DNA of 64,000 bases from an uncultured Candidatus Melainabacteria bacterium (GTDB lineage: Bacteria > Cyanobacteriota > Vampirovibrionia > Gastranaerophilales > Gastranaerophilaceae). The stretch is taken from positions 6,929-70,928 of the forward strand of contig CAKUXM010000009.1 of NCBI GenBank assembly GCA_934700335.1. The letters run 5' to 3'. The notes under the pieces were generated by a model that saw only the letters and a list, made by a program, of their open reading frames with translations, made no database searches and was not told the DNA's origin. Below, one piece after another: positions 1-9,054 of this stretch. Every line of letters starts with the position of its first letter. The stretch's first letter is position 1. The translations under genes and the position numbers were made by a program.

Positions 1-1586
1 TTCTTAGCATTGTCAAAGTCAGGTTTGAAATTGTATTGTTTTTCAATTTCTTCGCCAACATTTGGAATAGATTCAATCAATGATAATTCATACACTGATT
101 GAGCGTTATCTGTTACAGGGCCATAAGAGTCAACAGCGATTGTAACAGGACCCATTCCTAAGAAACCAAATGCTACTAAACCAAATGCAAATACAGATGG
201 ATAAACCATTGTAGCTTCAGGAATGAATAAGCTTGCAGCATAAGCTAAGCCCATTAATAATACGATAACTGCACCAATCCAGAAACCAGAGAAGTTACCA
301 GAAACAATACCTGAAAGGATTGTTAATGATGAGCCACCTTCACGAGAAGCAGTTACAACTTCTTTAGTATGTAAAGCTTGTGGAGAAGTGAATTTTTTAG
401 TAGCTTCTGGAATTAATGCTGCACCAATTGTACCGCAAGAAATGATTGTAGATAATACTAACCATAAGCTTCCGCCCATTGGAGCTAATAACCAATAGCT
501 TACGCCATAAGTCATTACGATAGATAGGATTGATGTAATCCATACTAAGTTTGTTAATGGTTGTTCGAAATCGAACTTAGCAGCTTTAGCTGCGTATACT
601 TTTGTGAATAAACCGTTAACCCAATAAGCAACAATTGAAGTAACAATCATTAAGAATCTCATTGTGAAAATCCATGCCAATAATTGACATTGGTTAACGT
701 CGCCTTTAACAGCTAATAAAATGAATGAAACAAGAGCAACACCAGTTACACCATAAGTTTCGAAACCGTCAGCTGTAGGTCCGATAGAGTCGCCTGCATT
801 ATCACCAGTACAGTCAGCAATAACACCAGGGTTTCTTGGATCGTCTTCTTTGATACCGAATTGAATTTTCATTAAGTCAGAACCGATATCAGCGATTTTT
901 GTGAAGATACCACCAGCTACACGAAGAGCTGAAGCACCTAAAGATTCACCGATTGCAAAACCGATGAAACAAGCACCTGCAATGTTACCAGGTACAAATA
1001 ATAAAATTACTAGCATCAAAATCAATTCGATTGATACTAGAACTACGCCGATTGACATACCTGCTTTTAAAGGCAAGTTTAAAATATTTAAAGGATTACC
1101 TTTTAATGCTGTAAATGCTGTTCTTGAGTTAGCTAATGTGTTCATTCTGATACCGAACCAAGCTACTGCATAAGAACCCAAAATACCAATTACAGAAAAA
1201 GCTAAAATGATTGCTACACCTTGCCAACCCATTTTAGCCAATCCGCCAAAGTAAAATGCAATACATAAACCAATTAAGATTTCTAATGCGATTAAAAATT
1301 TACCTTGTTGAATTAAGTAAGTTTTACATGTTTCAAAAATTGTGTTACCAACATTTGCCATACAATCGTGTACTTCAATTTTTTTAACTTGAGCAAATGC
1401 AATCAAACCAAAGATTAAACCTAATACAGAAACAGCAATACCAATTAATAGTAAGTTGTGTCCTAAAGGATAATGTTTGGCGATTTCTGGAACAACTAAA
1501 TCTGCTTCACTTGCCATAGCTGGTGCAGATACTAGTAGCATTGAAACGATAGATGCTAAAAGATTTGTTTTAGTGTTTTTTACCAT
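1..1586 (-). CDS. hppA: Membrane-bound ion-pumping pyrophosphatase (3' end outside window)
   Basis: Integral membrane pyrophosphatase that couples PPi hydrolysis to H+ and/or Na+ export. ATG at 1586-1584 follows the ribosome site GGAGAG; the first about 24 residues (MVKNTKTNLLASIVSML..) look like a signal or first membrane segment. The frame stays open to base 1, giving about 528 residues of a family that is usually 650-800. Visible family motifs are GGIFTKIADIGSDL, EDDPRNPGVIADCTGDNAGD and, near the cut end, YGPVTDNAQSVYELS. The CTGDNAGDSIGPTADGFETYG variant differs from the plant/alphaproteobacterial DNVGDNVGDCAG form and recalls the divergent Na+/H+ types of anaerobes; ion specificity is not provable here. 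It lies divergent from the HNH-like gene. Confidence 0.95.
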   Translation of the reverse strand, partial: MVKNTKTNLLASIVSMLLVSAPAMASEADLVVPEIAKHYPLGHNLLLIGIAVSVLGLIFGLIAFAQVKKIEVHDCMANVGNTIFETCKTYLIQQGKFLIALEILIGLCIAFYFGGLAKMGWQGVAIILAFSVIGILGSYAVAWFGIRMNTLANSRTAFTALKGNPLNILNLPLKAGMSIGVVLVSIELILMLVILLFVPGNIAGACFIGFAIGESLGASALRVAGGIFTKIADIGSDLMKIQFGIKEDDPRNPGVIADCTGDNAGDSIGPTADGFETYGVTGVALVSFILLAVKGDVNQCQLLAWIFTMRFLMIVTSIVAYWVNGLFTKVYAAKAAKFDFEQPLTNLVWITSILSIVMTYGVSYWLLAPMGGSLWLVLSTIISCGTIGAALIPEATKKFTSPQALHTKEVVTASREGGSSLTILSGIVSGNFSGFWIGAVIVLLMGLAYAASLFIPEATMVYPSVFAFGLVAFGFLGMGPVTIAVDSYGPVTDNAQSVYELSLIESIPNVGEEIEKQYNFKPDFDNAK

Positions 1587-1772
1587 ACGTTTCTCTCCTT
1601 AATCTAATATTTTTTATTTTTATACAAATAAAAATAAACACTATATATACTTATGATTATACTTTAAATAAAACAAAGAAAGCCCATTGTAAATATTTCT
1701 TAACAAAAAATCAATTATTTAGAGGAGATTGTTTTTATATAAGGGTAAGGTTGGTTAAAGGTTTTTATTTTG

Positions 1773-2894
1773 ATGTTTAATACGGTTAGTTCTGTTCAAC
1801 AAAAGAATTTGAATACAAATACAAAGGCTTCAGCATTTGTTACTAGCCCTATTCAAAAGCCTTCTGTAAAAACTCAAACAGTTTCTCCATCTTTAGCTCA
1901 CATGAACTACTTTTTAGGTGGTTTGGCATTCAAAGGTCATTCTTGTTCAACATCTGATTTTAGAGTAGTAAAATTAAACGACGTACCATGCGGTTGCTGT
2001 GGTATGCCAATGTTAACATACCAACAAAACCAACAACTTAACAAAGAAGTTTCTTCAAAATCTGGTTCTGAATTAGCTGAATGCTTAAACGACAACAGAA
2101 AATACTTTAGAGGAAACGAAAGAGCAATCGTTAACTACATCATATCAGAAGCAAGAAAAGATGATATGACATCAGTAGATTCAATTATTGCAAACTCAAC
2201 AGTTGATACTCACGAAATTTTCAACAACGAAAACAAAAGAGTTTTAAACACTGTAAAAGCTTCATTATTAACAAACCATTGCAAAAACCAATCAATCAAC
2301 GAATACGTAGATAACACTATCGCTCAATTAAATGGCGAAGAAAACGTTAACTTCAACCGCAACAAATTCTTATCAGGTTTAAACGCATTATTAAAATCAA
2401 ACAACGATAAAGAACTAAGACACCAAGTTTTAGACAGAGCAGTTAAATTACCTGTATCAGAAAAACAAATTGAAAAATTCTTCGAAAAATATACAGGTTC
2501 TACATCAGAAAAAATCATGACAAGATTATTAAACCCAGCAACTGCCACAGCTGAACACATTCAACCACATTCTTTAAAAGGTGCTAACAACACAGCCAAC
2601 TACTTAGGTGAATGTCAAGAATGCAACAGCAAAAGAGGTAACTATGATTTAAACGACTACTGGATGACAAACTATCCAAACATGCCAGAATCAGCTCAAG
2701 AAAACATCGATTACGTAACAGAAAAAATTATTGACGGCGAAATGGGCGACAGATATGATGATTATCCAGTTGATTTACAAAAAGCTTTAGATAACCAAAC
2801 TAAAGGCGAAATCAAATTAAAAGTTTTAAACCCAGAAGAAGTTAAAGCAGCAAGAGAAGCAAAACAAAAAGAAAAAGCTCAAAAAGCAGCATAA
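1773..2894 (+). CDS. HNH-type zinc-finger/nuclease-like protein
   Basis: A 373-residue protein. I chose the ATG at 1773; a TTG directly before it is in frame. The N-terminal about 55 residues are Ser/Thr/Asn/Gln-rich and end in GGLAFKG, looking like an unstructured leader. A first Cys cluster (C73-G-C75-C76) is followed by a helical middle. An HNH-like centre then shows E261-H262-I-Q-P, two Asn at 272-273 and C281-x-x-C284-N. This fits an HNH/McrA-type fold in which the four cysteines bind structural zinc and the EH pair is catalytic. It ends in a Lys/Glu-rich helix. No restriction methylase or toxin partner is adjacent. Substrate and cellular location are unknown. Confidence 0.7.
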   Translation: MFNTVSSVQQKNLNTNTKASAFVTSPIQKPSVKTQTVSPSLAHMNYFLGGLAFKGHSCSTSDFRVVKLNDVPCGCCGMPMLTYQQNQQLNKEVSSKSGSELAECLNDNRKYFRGNERAIVNYIISEARKDDMTSVDSIIANSTVDTHEIFNNENKRVLNTVKASLLTNHCKNQSINEYVDNTIAQLNGEENVNFNRNKFLSGLNALLKSNNDKELRHQVLDRAVKLPVSEKQIEKFFEKYTGSTSEKIMTRLLNPATATAEHIQPHSLKGANNTANYLGECQECNSKRGNYDLNDYWMTNYPNMPESAQENIDYVTEKIIDGEMGDRYDDYPVDLQKALDNQTKGEIKLKVLNPEEVKAAREAKQKEKAQKAA

Positions 2895-2972
2895 TATATT
2901 AACTTCAAATTTTAAGAGCAGAACGAAAACTAACTAAACAAACTAAACTATCAAATAAAACTAAACTACAAT

Positions 2973-3000
2973 CGACCAAGCTAACCACTTGGTCGTTTTT
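2973..3000 (+). terminator. Rho-independent terminator after the HNH-like gene
   Basis: CGACCAAG (2973-2980) pairs with CTTGGTCG (2988-2995), followed by five T. It lies about 80 bases after the stop codon. Confidence 0.8.
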
Positions 3001-3277
3001 ATGCGCAAGCCGATGTGAGCGGTGTTGGCTTTGCGTAGGCAAAGACAAGCAGGCGAACATAACGATACCGCCGTTGCGAAGCGGATTTTCGGTAGGGCGC
3101 CGTGTGAGCGTAGCGAACCTAGCCCGTAAGGTGGAGCGGGACGTTACTCCCGCGACAAACCGAATAATCCAAGACAGCGTAGCAATCTCTGATTGCACAG
3201 GCGGAAATGAATGCGCAAGCCGGTGTGAAGCGTCAATTTGGATTACTTCGCTTTCGCTCGCAATAACAAAATTTATC
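3001..3277. repeat. GC-rich intergenic mosaic repeat element
   Basis: About 275 bases without a credible gene, clearly richer in G+C than the AT-rich surroundings. The motif atgcgcaagccgatgtgagc at 3001 returns as atgcgcaagccggtgtgaag at 3211. The right end (about 3238-3267) contains the inverted form of ttattgcgagcgaaagcgaa, a sequence type seen as a dispersed intergenic repeat in many unrelated bacteria. Short open frames here cover only the repeat. It separates the HNH terminator from the fliI stop. Confidence 0.65.
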
Positions 3278-4603
3278 CTAATCAAGCAAATGTTCTAGTT
3301 GTTCAAGGGTTTCTTCATAAACGCATTTATCAGTCGTTGACTGTTTTAAAAATCCGTTAATTTTATCAATAAATTTTATAGCCTCGTCGCACTCTGGATT
3401 TGAACCTTTAATATAAGCCCCAATATTAATCAAGTCTTCGTTTTTACGATAAACCGCCATCAAGTTTCTAATTTTACCAGCAGCCGCTCTGTGTTCTTTT
3501 GTTGTTACATCACCCATAACACGGCTTATTGATTGCAATACATCTACCGCCGGAAAGTGGTTTTTGTGAGCCAATTCACGAGAAAGCATAATGTGCCCGT
3601 CAAGAATACTTCTTGCAGTATCTGATACAGGTTCATTAAAATCATCACCTTCAACAAGTACGGTGTAAAGTGCTGTCATAGTACCTTTATCATTAGAACC
3701 AGCTCTTTCCATAAGTTGAGGCATAATCGCAAACATACTTGGCGGATAACCTTTTGTAGCAGCAGGTTCGTTCAAAGACAAACCGACTTGTCGTTGAGCC
3801 ATAGCAATACGAGTTACAGAATCAAGCATAAACAATACGTCCAAACCCTTATCTCTAAAATATTCCGCAATAGTTGTTGCAACAAAGGCAGCTTTTATTT
3901 TTACCAAATCGGGTGCGTCAGAAGTTGAAGCTACAACAACAGAACGGCGCATACCTTCTTCGCCAAGAATATCTTCAATAAATTCTTTAACCTCACGACC
4001 ACGTTCGCCAATTAAGGCAATAACATTAACGTCAGCAGTCGTGTTTTTCGCCATCATACCCATTGTCGTACTTTTACCAACCCCAGAACCGGCAAAAATC
4101 CCCATACGTTGACCTTTTCCAACTGTGATAAATCCGTCAACCGATTTTATTCCTAATGGCAATGGTTCGCATATTCTATTTCTTTTTAGTGGATTAATAA
4201 TGTCAGCTTTTGTAGAACGGTAATTTTGACAACGAATTTCGCCAAGATTATCAATAGGATTGCCTAAGCCGTCCAAAACTCTTCCTAAAAGTTGTTCTCC
4301 GACTTTTATTTTCATCGGTGCACCTGTATTTACAACAGTAGCACCTGGTTGAATACCTTCCATTTTTCCCAAAGGCATTAATTGAAGCTTGTCAACCTTA
4401 CTATCTTCTGATTGTTTAAAACCAACGACTTCCGCCCAAATAGGTTCTGAATTATCATTCGGATAAATATAACACAAATCACCAATACTAGCTTGAGGAC
4501 CTTCTGATTCAATAATCAAAGAGATAACTTGCGTTACACGACCTATTTCTTTTATTGTTTTTGTGTCTTTTATTATTTCTACAAATTTATCTTTATTAAA
4601 CAT
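3278..4603 (-). CDS. fliI: Flagellar export ATPase FliI
   Basis: Cytoplasmic ATPase of the flagellar type III export apparatus, related to F1-ATPase beta. It has 441 residues from the ATG at 4603, which sits just after the good ribosome site AGGTGA overlapping the fliH stop; a GTG at 4612 is less likely. Walker A GSGVGKST is at residues 172-179, Walker B is in DVLFMLDSVTRIAMAQRQ, and GERGREVKEF and the C-terminal GDVTTKEHRAAAGKIR are conserved family stretches. It is the last gene of fliF-fliG-fliH-fliI; no fliJ follows, and the next DNA is the GC-rich repeat. Confidence 0.96.
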   Translation of the reverse strand: MFNKDKFVEIIKDTKTIKEIGRVTQVISLIIESEGPQASIGDLCYIYPNDNSEPIWAEVVGFKQSEDSKVDKLQLMPLGKMEGIQPGATVVNTGAPMKIKVGEQLLGRVLDGLGNPIDNLGEIRCQNYRSTKADIINPLKRNRICEPLPLGIKSVDGFITVGKGQRMGIFAGSGVGKSTTMGMMAKNTTADVNVIALIGERGREVKEFIEDILGEEGMRRSVVVASTSDAPDLVKIKAAFVATTIAEYFRDKGLDVLFMLDSVTRIAMAQRQVGLSLNEPAATKGYPPSMFAIMPQLMERAGSNDKGTMTALYTVLVEGDDFNEPVSDTARSILDGHIMLSRELAHKNHFPAVDVLQSISRVMGDVTTKEHRAAAGKIRNLMAVYRKNEDLINIGAYIKGSNPECDEAIKFIDKINGFLKQSTTDKCVYEETLEQLEHLLD

Positions 4604-4612
4604 AATAATCAC

Positions 4613-6190
4613 CTACAAATTTATATCATTGTCGTCCATAGGTGAAAGTTTATCTAACTTTGATTTAAGGTCGATATCATCTTGAATATCGTTTATAACC
4701 TCACTATTATCATCTAAAACCTCAAAGGTAAAAGGTTTAACATCTTTTTCATATTCTTCTTCTACTTTTTCGACATCTTCTATAGATTTTTCAATAATTT
4801 CTTCATCTTCTTGTGAAATATTTTTAGGCATTCCATCATCTTGAACATTTTCATCGTAAATTTTTTCTTCTTCTGAAATTAGTTCTTCTGGAGTTTTTTC
4901 AAGCTCTGGTTGAAGTTGAATTTCTTGGTGAAACTCATTTTCATCAATTTGAGGTTCATTTTGAACATCTTCAATTACAGGCTCAGGCTGAATTTCTGTA
5001 TTTTTAGATTCAAAAATTTCTTGCGGTTGAGGAGTTTCAACATTTTCCACCTCAGTAGAAGTAGAGTCATCGTTGACGATATTTTCTACCTTTTCAACCA
5101 TTTCATTGTCATTCAAAAGATTTTCAAGCTCGTCAAGATTTATATCATTAACATTGTTTTGGTCTTCTGGACTTGAAGGATTTTCTTCTTTCAATTCGTC
5201 TAAATCAAGATTGCTATAATATTCAGCATCTTCATCTCTAAGTTTGTCATCATAAGAAGGAATATCTTCTAATTCATTTAAAAATTCTGTAATATTTGCA
5301 TCATCAGACAACTCAATATTTTCAAAAGCATCAATATCAGGTTCTTCTAAAGATGTGATATAGTTTTCAAACTCTTCATCTTCTGAATTGTAAGACTCAA
5401 ACAATTTTTCAGCGATTTCACTAATTTGAGACTTAACTCTGCTATCAACACGAGTTAAAACAGACTCTACAATAACACCGTCTGCTGAAACTGCATTATC
5501 TTCAATGATTTTTATATTTTGTAGTTGTGGAATATCTTCTTTTAATCTGTCAGAAATAGAATTCAAGATATCTAACAATTTTGGATTAACAATGATTGTT
5601 ATTTCTTCTTTATCCTTCAACTCCTTAATTGCATTTTCAGTTAAAACCTTTATGATTTCTGAGTTAAACTTAATTGATTCTGTACAAACTTTTTTAGCGA
5701 TTTCAAGGACTAAATTAATAATATCCAGCTCAGAAGACTTGATAATATTACCTTTCAAGTCAAATTGAGCTTTTGCAAAATCATCAACGGCATGAACTTT
5801 TTCTTCAAGTTCATTAGTAATTACAACATAACCTTGTTTATAACCATCATCATAACCTGTTTGATAAGATTCAGCCCTAATTTTTTCCGCTTCTTGAGCC
5901 ATTTGCTCATCAAAAGCTTTCTTTTCGTCTTCTCTTTGTTTTGCTATTTGCTCATTTTCTTGTTGAATTTTATTATTCGTATCCTGAATTAATTTTTCAG
6001 CCTCAGCCTTTGCCTCATTTAAAATATTTTCTTTGCGCTCTTTAGCTTTTTCAACCTCTAAATTTAGCAATCGTAACTCTTCCTTAAGCTGTATCAACTC
6101 AGGAGAATCAGGTTTTTCCTCTTTAGCTTTTTCAATTGGTAGCACAAAACTATCACCATATTTGATATTTGTGCTTCTTATCCTAGTCAA
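4613..6190 (-). CDS. fliH: FliH, flagellar export stator, with a long acidic C-terminal extension
   Basis: FliH links the FliI ATPase to the motor base. Residues about 1-275 behave like FliH: a charged N-terminal coiled coil rich in Glu, Lys and Gln, then a V-type-ATPase-E-like domain (LDIINLVLEIAKKVCTES, then SADGVIVES). The usual family length is 220-290, but this protein has 525. Residues about 276-525 form a very acidic, low-complexity tail of Asp, Glu, Asn and Pro. The start is TTG at 6190-6188, lying inside the end of fliG and preceded by GAGGA at 8 bases, so translational coupling to fliG is likely. The tail keeps the frame with no sign of a fusion partner and may be disordered. Confidence 0.88.
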   Translation of the reverse strand: MTRIRSTNIKYGDSFVLPIEKAKEEKPDSPELIQLKEELRLLNLEVEKAKERKENILNEAKAEAEKLIQDTNNKIQQENEQIAKQREDEKKAFDEQMAQEAEKIRAESYQTGYDDGYKQGYVVITNELEEKVHAVDDFAKAQFDLKGNIIKSSELDIINLVLEIAKKVCTESIKFNSEIIKVLTENAIKELKDKEEITIIVNPKLLDILNSISDRLKEDIPQLQNIKIIEDNAVSADGVIVESVLTRVDSRVKSQISEIAEKLFESYNSEDEEFENYITSLEEPDIDAFENIELSDDANITEFLNELEDIPSYDDKLRDEDAEYYSNLDLDELKEENPSSPEDQNNVNDINLDELENLLNDNEMVEKVENIVNDDSTSTEVENVETPQPQEIFESKNTEIQPEPVIEDVQNEPQIDENEFHQEIQLQPELEKTPEELISEEEKIYDENVQDDGMPKNISQEDEEIIEKSIEDVEKVEEEYEKDVKPFTFEVLDDNSEVINDIQDDIDLKSKLDKLSPMDDNDINL

Positions 6191-7250
6191 TTAATTCGTC
6201 CTCATTATTTTCACGAGAAATAACAATTTCACCAAAGACTTCAAGATTTCTGATAATACCAATAATTTTTGTTTGAACTTCTTGAACTTCTCTAGCTCTA
6301 ACAGGTCCAAGATATTCGATTTCATCTTTAAGCATTTCTTGAGCTCTGTCAGACATATTTCTAAAGATTTTTTCTTTAAGATCTGCTTTAGTACCTTTAA
6401 GAGATAGAGCAAGGTCTTTTGTATCAACTTCACGAAGAATTCTTTGAATAGCTCTGTCGTCAAGATTAATGATATCTTCAAATACAAACATCAACTCTCT
6501 TACTTCTTCTGCGAGTGTAGGATTTTCTACTTCTAAAAGCTCAATAACATTCTTTTCAGTATTTCTATCTGCACGGTTCAAGATATTTGCCAATGTATCA
6601 ATACCACCCGCTTTAGAGAAATCTTGTACCATAACTGATGAGAATTTATTTTCTACAATTTTTTCAATTTCGCCCAAAATTTCAGGGTTTGTTGTTTCCA
6701 TGTCCGCAATCTTCATTGCAACTTGTGCTTGCGTTTCGGGTGGAAGATAGTTTAGAACTTTTGCAGAATGTTCGGGTTTTAAATATGCCATAATCAACGC
6801 AATCAATTGTGGGTTTTCGTTTTGGAATGAAGTTGCCAACTGTCCAGGGTCAGCCTCATTAAAGAATTGGAACGGATTTGAATTCATTAAAGTCATTAAC
6901 TTATTCAACATTTTTTCCGCTTGACTTTCACCATAAGTCAATTCCAACAATTGTTTTGCGTAATTTATACCACCAGATGAAATGTATGTACTTGCTTGAA
7001 ATAAAGCTTTAAACTCTTCAAGAATATCTGTTAAAATATCACTTGGAACCTTGTTTAAGCTTGCAATTTCCAAAGTAATTTGTTCTAGTAAATCTTCGTC
7101 AGATATATTTTTTAAAACTTCACTGGCTGTAGTAGGTCCAAGCAAAATTAACAATGCTGCGACCTTCTGAGTTGAAGTCATTGTCTCAAGTGCAAGTGTT
7201 TCTACTTCGTTTTTATCGTCTTTTGAATTTGTACTACTTGTTAATGCCAT
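6183..7250 (-). CDS. fliG: Flagellar motor switch protein FliG
   Basis: 355 residues, slightly longer than the usual about 335. FliG sits between the FliF MS-ring and the stator and carries torque and switching. Visible family features are the N-terminal KVAALLILLGPTTASEVLKN, the middle-domain EHSAKVLNYLPPETQAQVA and the C-terminal torque helix region VDTKDLALSLKGTKADLKEK with FRNMSDRAQEMLKDEI. ATG at 7250 follows AGGA that overlaps the fliF stop codon. Its last codons overlap the fliH TTG start. It is the second gene of the minus-strand basal-body operon. Confidence 0.97.
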   Translation of the reverse strand: MALTSSTNSKDDKNEVETLALETMTSTQKVAALLILLGPTTASEVLKNISDEDLLEQITLEIASLNKVPSDILTDILEEFKALFQASTYISSGGINYAKQLLELTYGESQAEKMLNKLMTLMNSNPFQFFNEADPGQLATSFQNENPQLIALIMAYLKPEHSAKVLNYLPPETQAQVAMKIADMETTNPEILGEIEKIVENKFSSVMVQDFSKAGGIDTLANILNRADRNTEKNVIELLEVENPTLAEEVRELMFVFEDIINLDDRAIQRILREVDTKDLALSLKGTKADLKEKIFRNMSDRAQEMLKDEIEYLGPVRAREVQEVQTKIIGIIRNLEVFGEIVISRENNEDELID

Positions 7251-7255
7251 AATCG

Positions 7256-8815
7256 TTAATTCCTAATAAATGATGTTAATATTCTTGCGGCTTCAGCAGG
7301 ATCCGCCATGATTGTTTCATTCAATTCAATTCTTGTCTTTTCAAGTTCTGGATCTAAATGGGCTTCAATTGTTGGTAAAGATTCTGACAAGATAATATCT
7401 GGAATATCATCTTTGATTTCAGGTAATGTTGGTTCAATAACTTTTTGATTGTATGTATCTTCTTTACCGTAAATTTTGCCAGCTTTTGACATAAGACTTT
7501 TGATAATGAACAACGCTGATAAACCTAAGATTAGAATTACTAATAATGGTCCAAGTTTTGTTGTCATATAATCAACTGTAGAATTTTTCTTGAATTCTTT
7601 CATAATCTCTGCTTGAGCAGCTTTTTCTTCTGCAAGTCCTTCAAATTGCAAGCTTGTAATTGTAATTACGTCGCCTCTTTCATAATCAGCACCTGCAGCT
7701 GATAATACTAAACCTTTTAACTCGTCTTTTTCTTTTTGAGTCAAAATTTTGTTTACAGCAACAGCAATTGTCATTCTTTTAACAGTTCCTGGAGCATAAA
7801 TAATTTGTTTAACTTCTTTTGAAACACTGTAGTTTACAGCATTTTTTTCTTTAGAATAATTTAGGTTTTTTCTGTCCACATTAGCACCAGAAGGTGTTTG
7901 GTTAGGATTTTCGTAAGTTTCAATTTCGCTTTGAGAACTTGTAACAACACCCTGCGCATTGTCTGTTCCTACAGGAATATAACTTTCAATAGTAGCTTTT
8001 GCACTGTTAAAATCTATATCAGCTGATACTTGTACATTTACGTTATCTTTACCTACAATTTTTTCTAAAACTTCTACAACTTTTTCTGATGTTTGCTTTT
8101 CAAGATTGCTTTTAAAACTTTCCATATCATTAGAATTTTTGCCATTTTCATCTGATAGACTGTTACCAGCTTGGTCAGTTATAAATACTCTATCTGGAGT
8201 CATTCTAGGTACAGAATAAGCCACTAAATTTTTGATAGCCTTGACTTGAGAAGATTTCAATCTATACCCAGGTTTTAAAATTAACATAACAGAAGCTGTT
8301 GGAACCTCGTCTTTGTCTTGAAAGATTGAACGTTCTGGCTCTGCTAATTGAACTCTAACACTTTGAATACCACTCATTTTTTCAATAGAACGAGTTAATT
8401 CACCTTGAAATATTCTTTGTTTAGTTAATTTATTTTTAAAATCTGTTGAACCTAATTGCATATCATCAAGAAGTTCAAAACCTTGTGTTTGAATTTGAAT
8501 AAGGTCGTTTTCAGCTACAAAAACTCTCAAATCATCTTTTTCTTTAGAATGAACCATGATTGTCTTTTTGTCATCTGCAAGCTTGTAAGCATGACCATTT
8601 TTCTTCAAGCTTTCAATAATATTTGCTGCATCTGTTTCGTTTAAATCAGTGTATAAAACAGCCCAATCTGGTTCTAAAGATTTTACAAGAAAGAAGGTTG
8701 ATAAAGCTACAATAACAATTATCATAGACATAAGCCCAAATTTTTGAGGCATAGATAAACCAGCCCAAATTCTCTTCAAATCGTCTGTTAACAATTTTAT
8801 ATAATTATTTTCCAT
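7256..8815 (-). CDS. fliF: Flagellar MS-ring protein FliF
   Basis: 519 residues. FliF builds the inner-membrane MS ring, the base for the rod and for FliG. There is one N-terminal membrane segment (about 27-45) and one near the C-terminus (about 422-442). Between them lie periplasmic ring-building regions: VLYTDLNETDAANIIESLKK, then QRIFQGELTRSIEKMSGIQS, the motif RVQLAEPERSIFQ, and PTASVMLILKPG. The short cytoplasmic tail ends LDPELEKTRIELNETIMADP.. and would bind FliG. ATG at 8815 follows AGGGG. It is the first gene of the operon, with its promoter expected in 8816-9054. Confidence 0.97.
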   Translation of the reverse strand: MENNYIKLLTDDLKRIWAGLSMPQKFGLMSMIIVIVALSTFFLVKSLEPDWAVLYTDLNETDAANIIESLKKNGHAYKLADDKKTIMVHSKEKDDLRVFVAENDLIQIQTQGFELLDDMQLGSTDFKNKLTKQRIFQGELTRSIEKMSGIQSVRVQLAEPERSIFQDKDEVPTASVMLILKPGYRLKSSQVKAIKNLVAYSVPRMTPDRVFITDQAGNSLSDENGKNSNDMESFKSNLEKQTSEKVVEVLEKIVGKDNVNVQVSADIDFNSAKATIESYIPVGTDNAQGVVTSSQSEIETYENPNQTPSGANVDRKNLNYSKEKNAVNYSVSKEVKQIIYAPGTVKRMTIAVAVNKILTQKEKDELKGLVLSAAGADYERGDVITITSLQFEGLAEEKAAQAEIMKEFKKNSTVDYMTTKLGPLLVILILGLSALFIIKSLMSKAGKIYGKEDTYNQKVIEPTLPEIKDDIPDIILSESLPTIEAHLDPELEKTRIELNETIMADPAEAARILTSFIRN

Positions 8816-9054
8816 AATTCCCCTAATTATACTTTTACTTACATCATATCTTTTTTAATTATGAATTTCAATTTTGTTAAGTTAACGTTACGTTCTAGGA
8901 ATTTTAAACATAAAATTTATCTTTTGTTAAAATTTGTAAAACAGGCTAAAAACATGGGCAATTTTTTGTTTTCAAGCGACTTTAACATGATGTGTAGTGA
9001 TAATAAATTTATCTGTGTAGAATAGTATACAAATTAATATAAGGAGAATAGGTT
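8816..9054. other. Divergent intergenic region between fliF and the repeat protein gene
   Basis: About 240 AT-rich bases that must hold the promoters of the fliF operon (minus) and of the small repeat gene (plus). A strong ribosome site, AAGGAG, lies 10 bases before the plus-strand ATG. A possible -10 (TAGAAT, about 9017) precedes it. I see no convincing sigma-28 or sigma-54 box for fliF, so flagellar-class regulation cannot be read here. Confidence 0.5.

Noticed and set aside
901..1173. 90-residue frame on the plus strand inside the pyrophosphatase gene
   Set aside because: Opposite-strand shadow of a well-conserved membrane protein.
2905..3298. Two overlapping frames (126 and 74 residues) in the GC-rich element
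   Set aside because: High G+C removes stops by chance; composition is Arg/Ser-rich and follows the repeat, with no start context.
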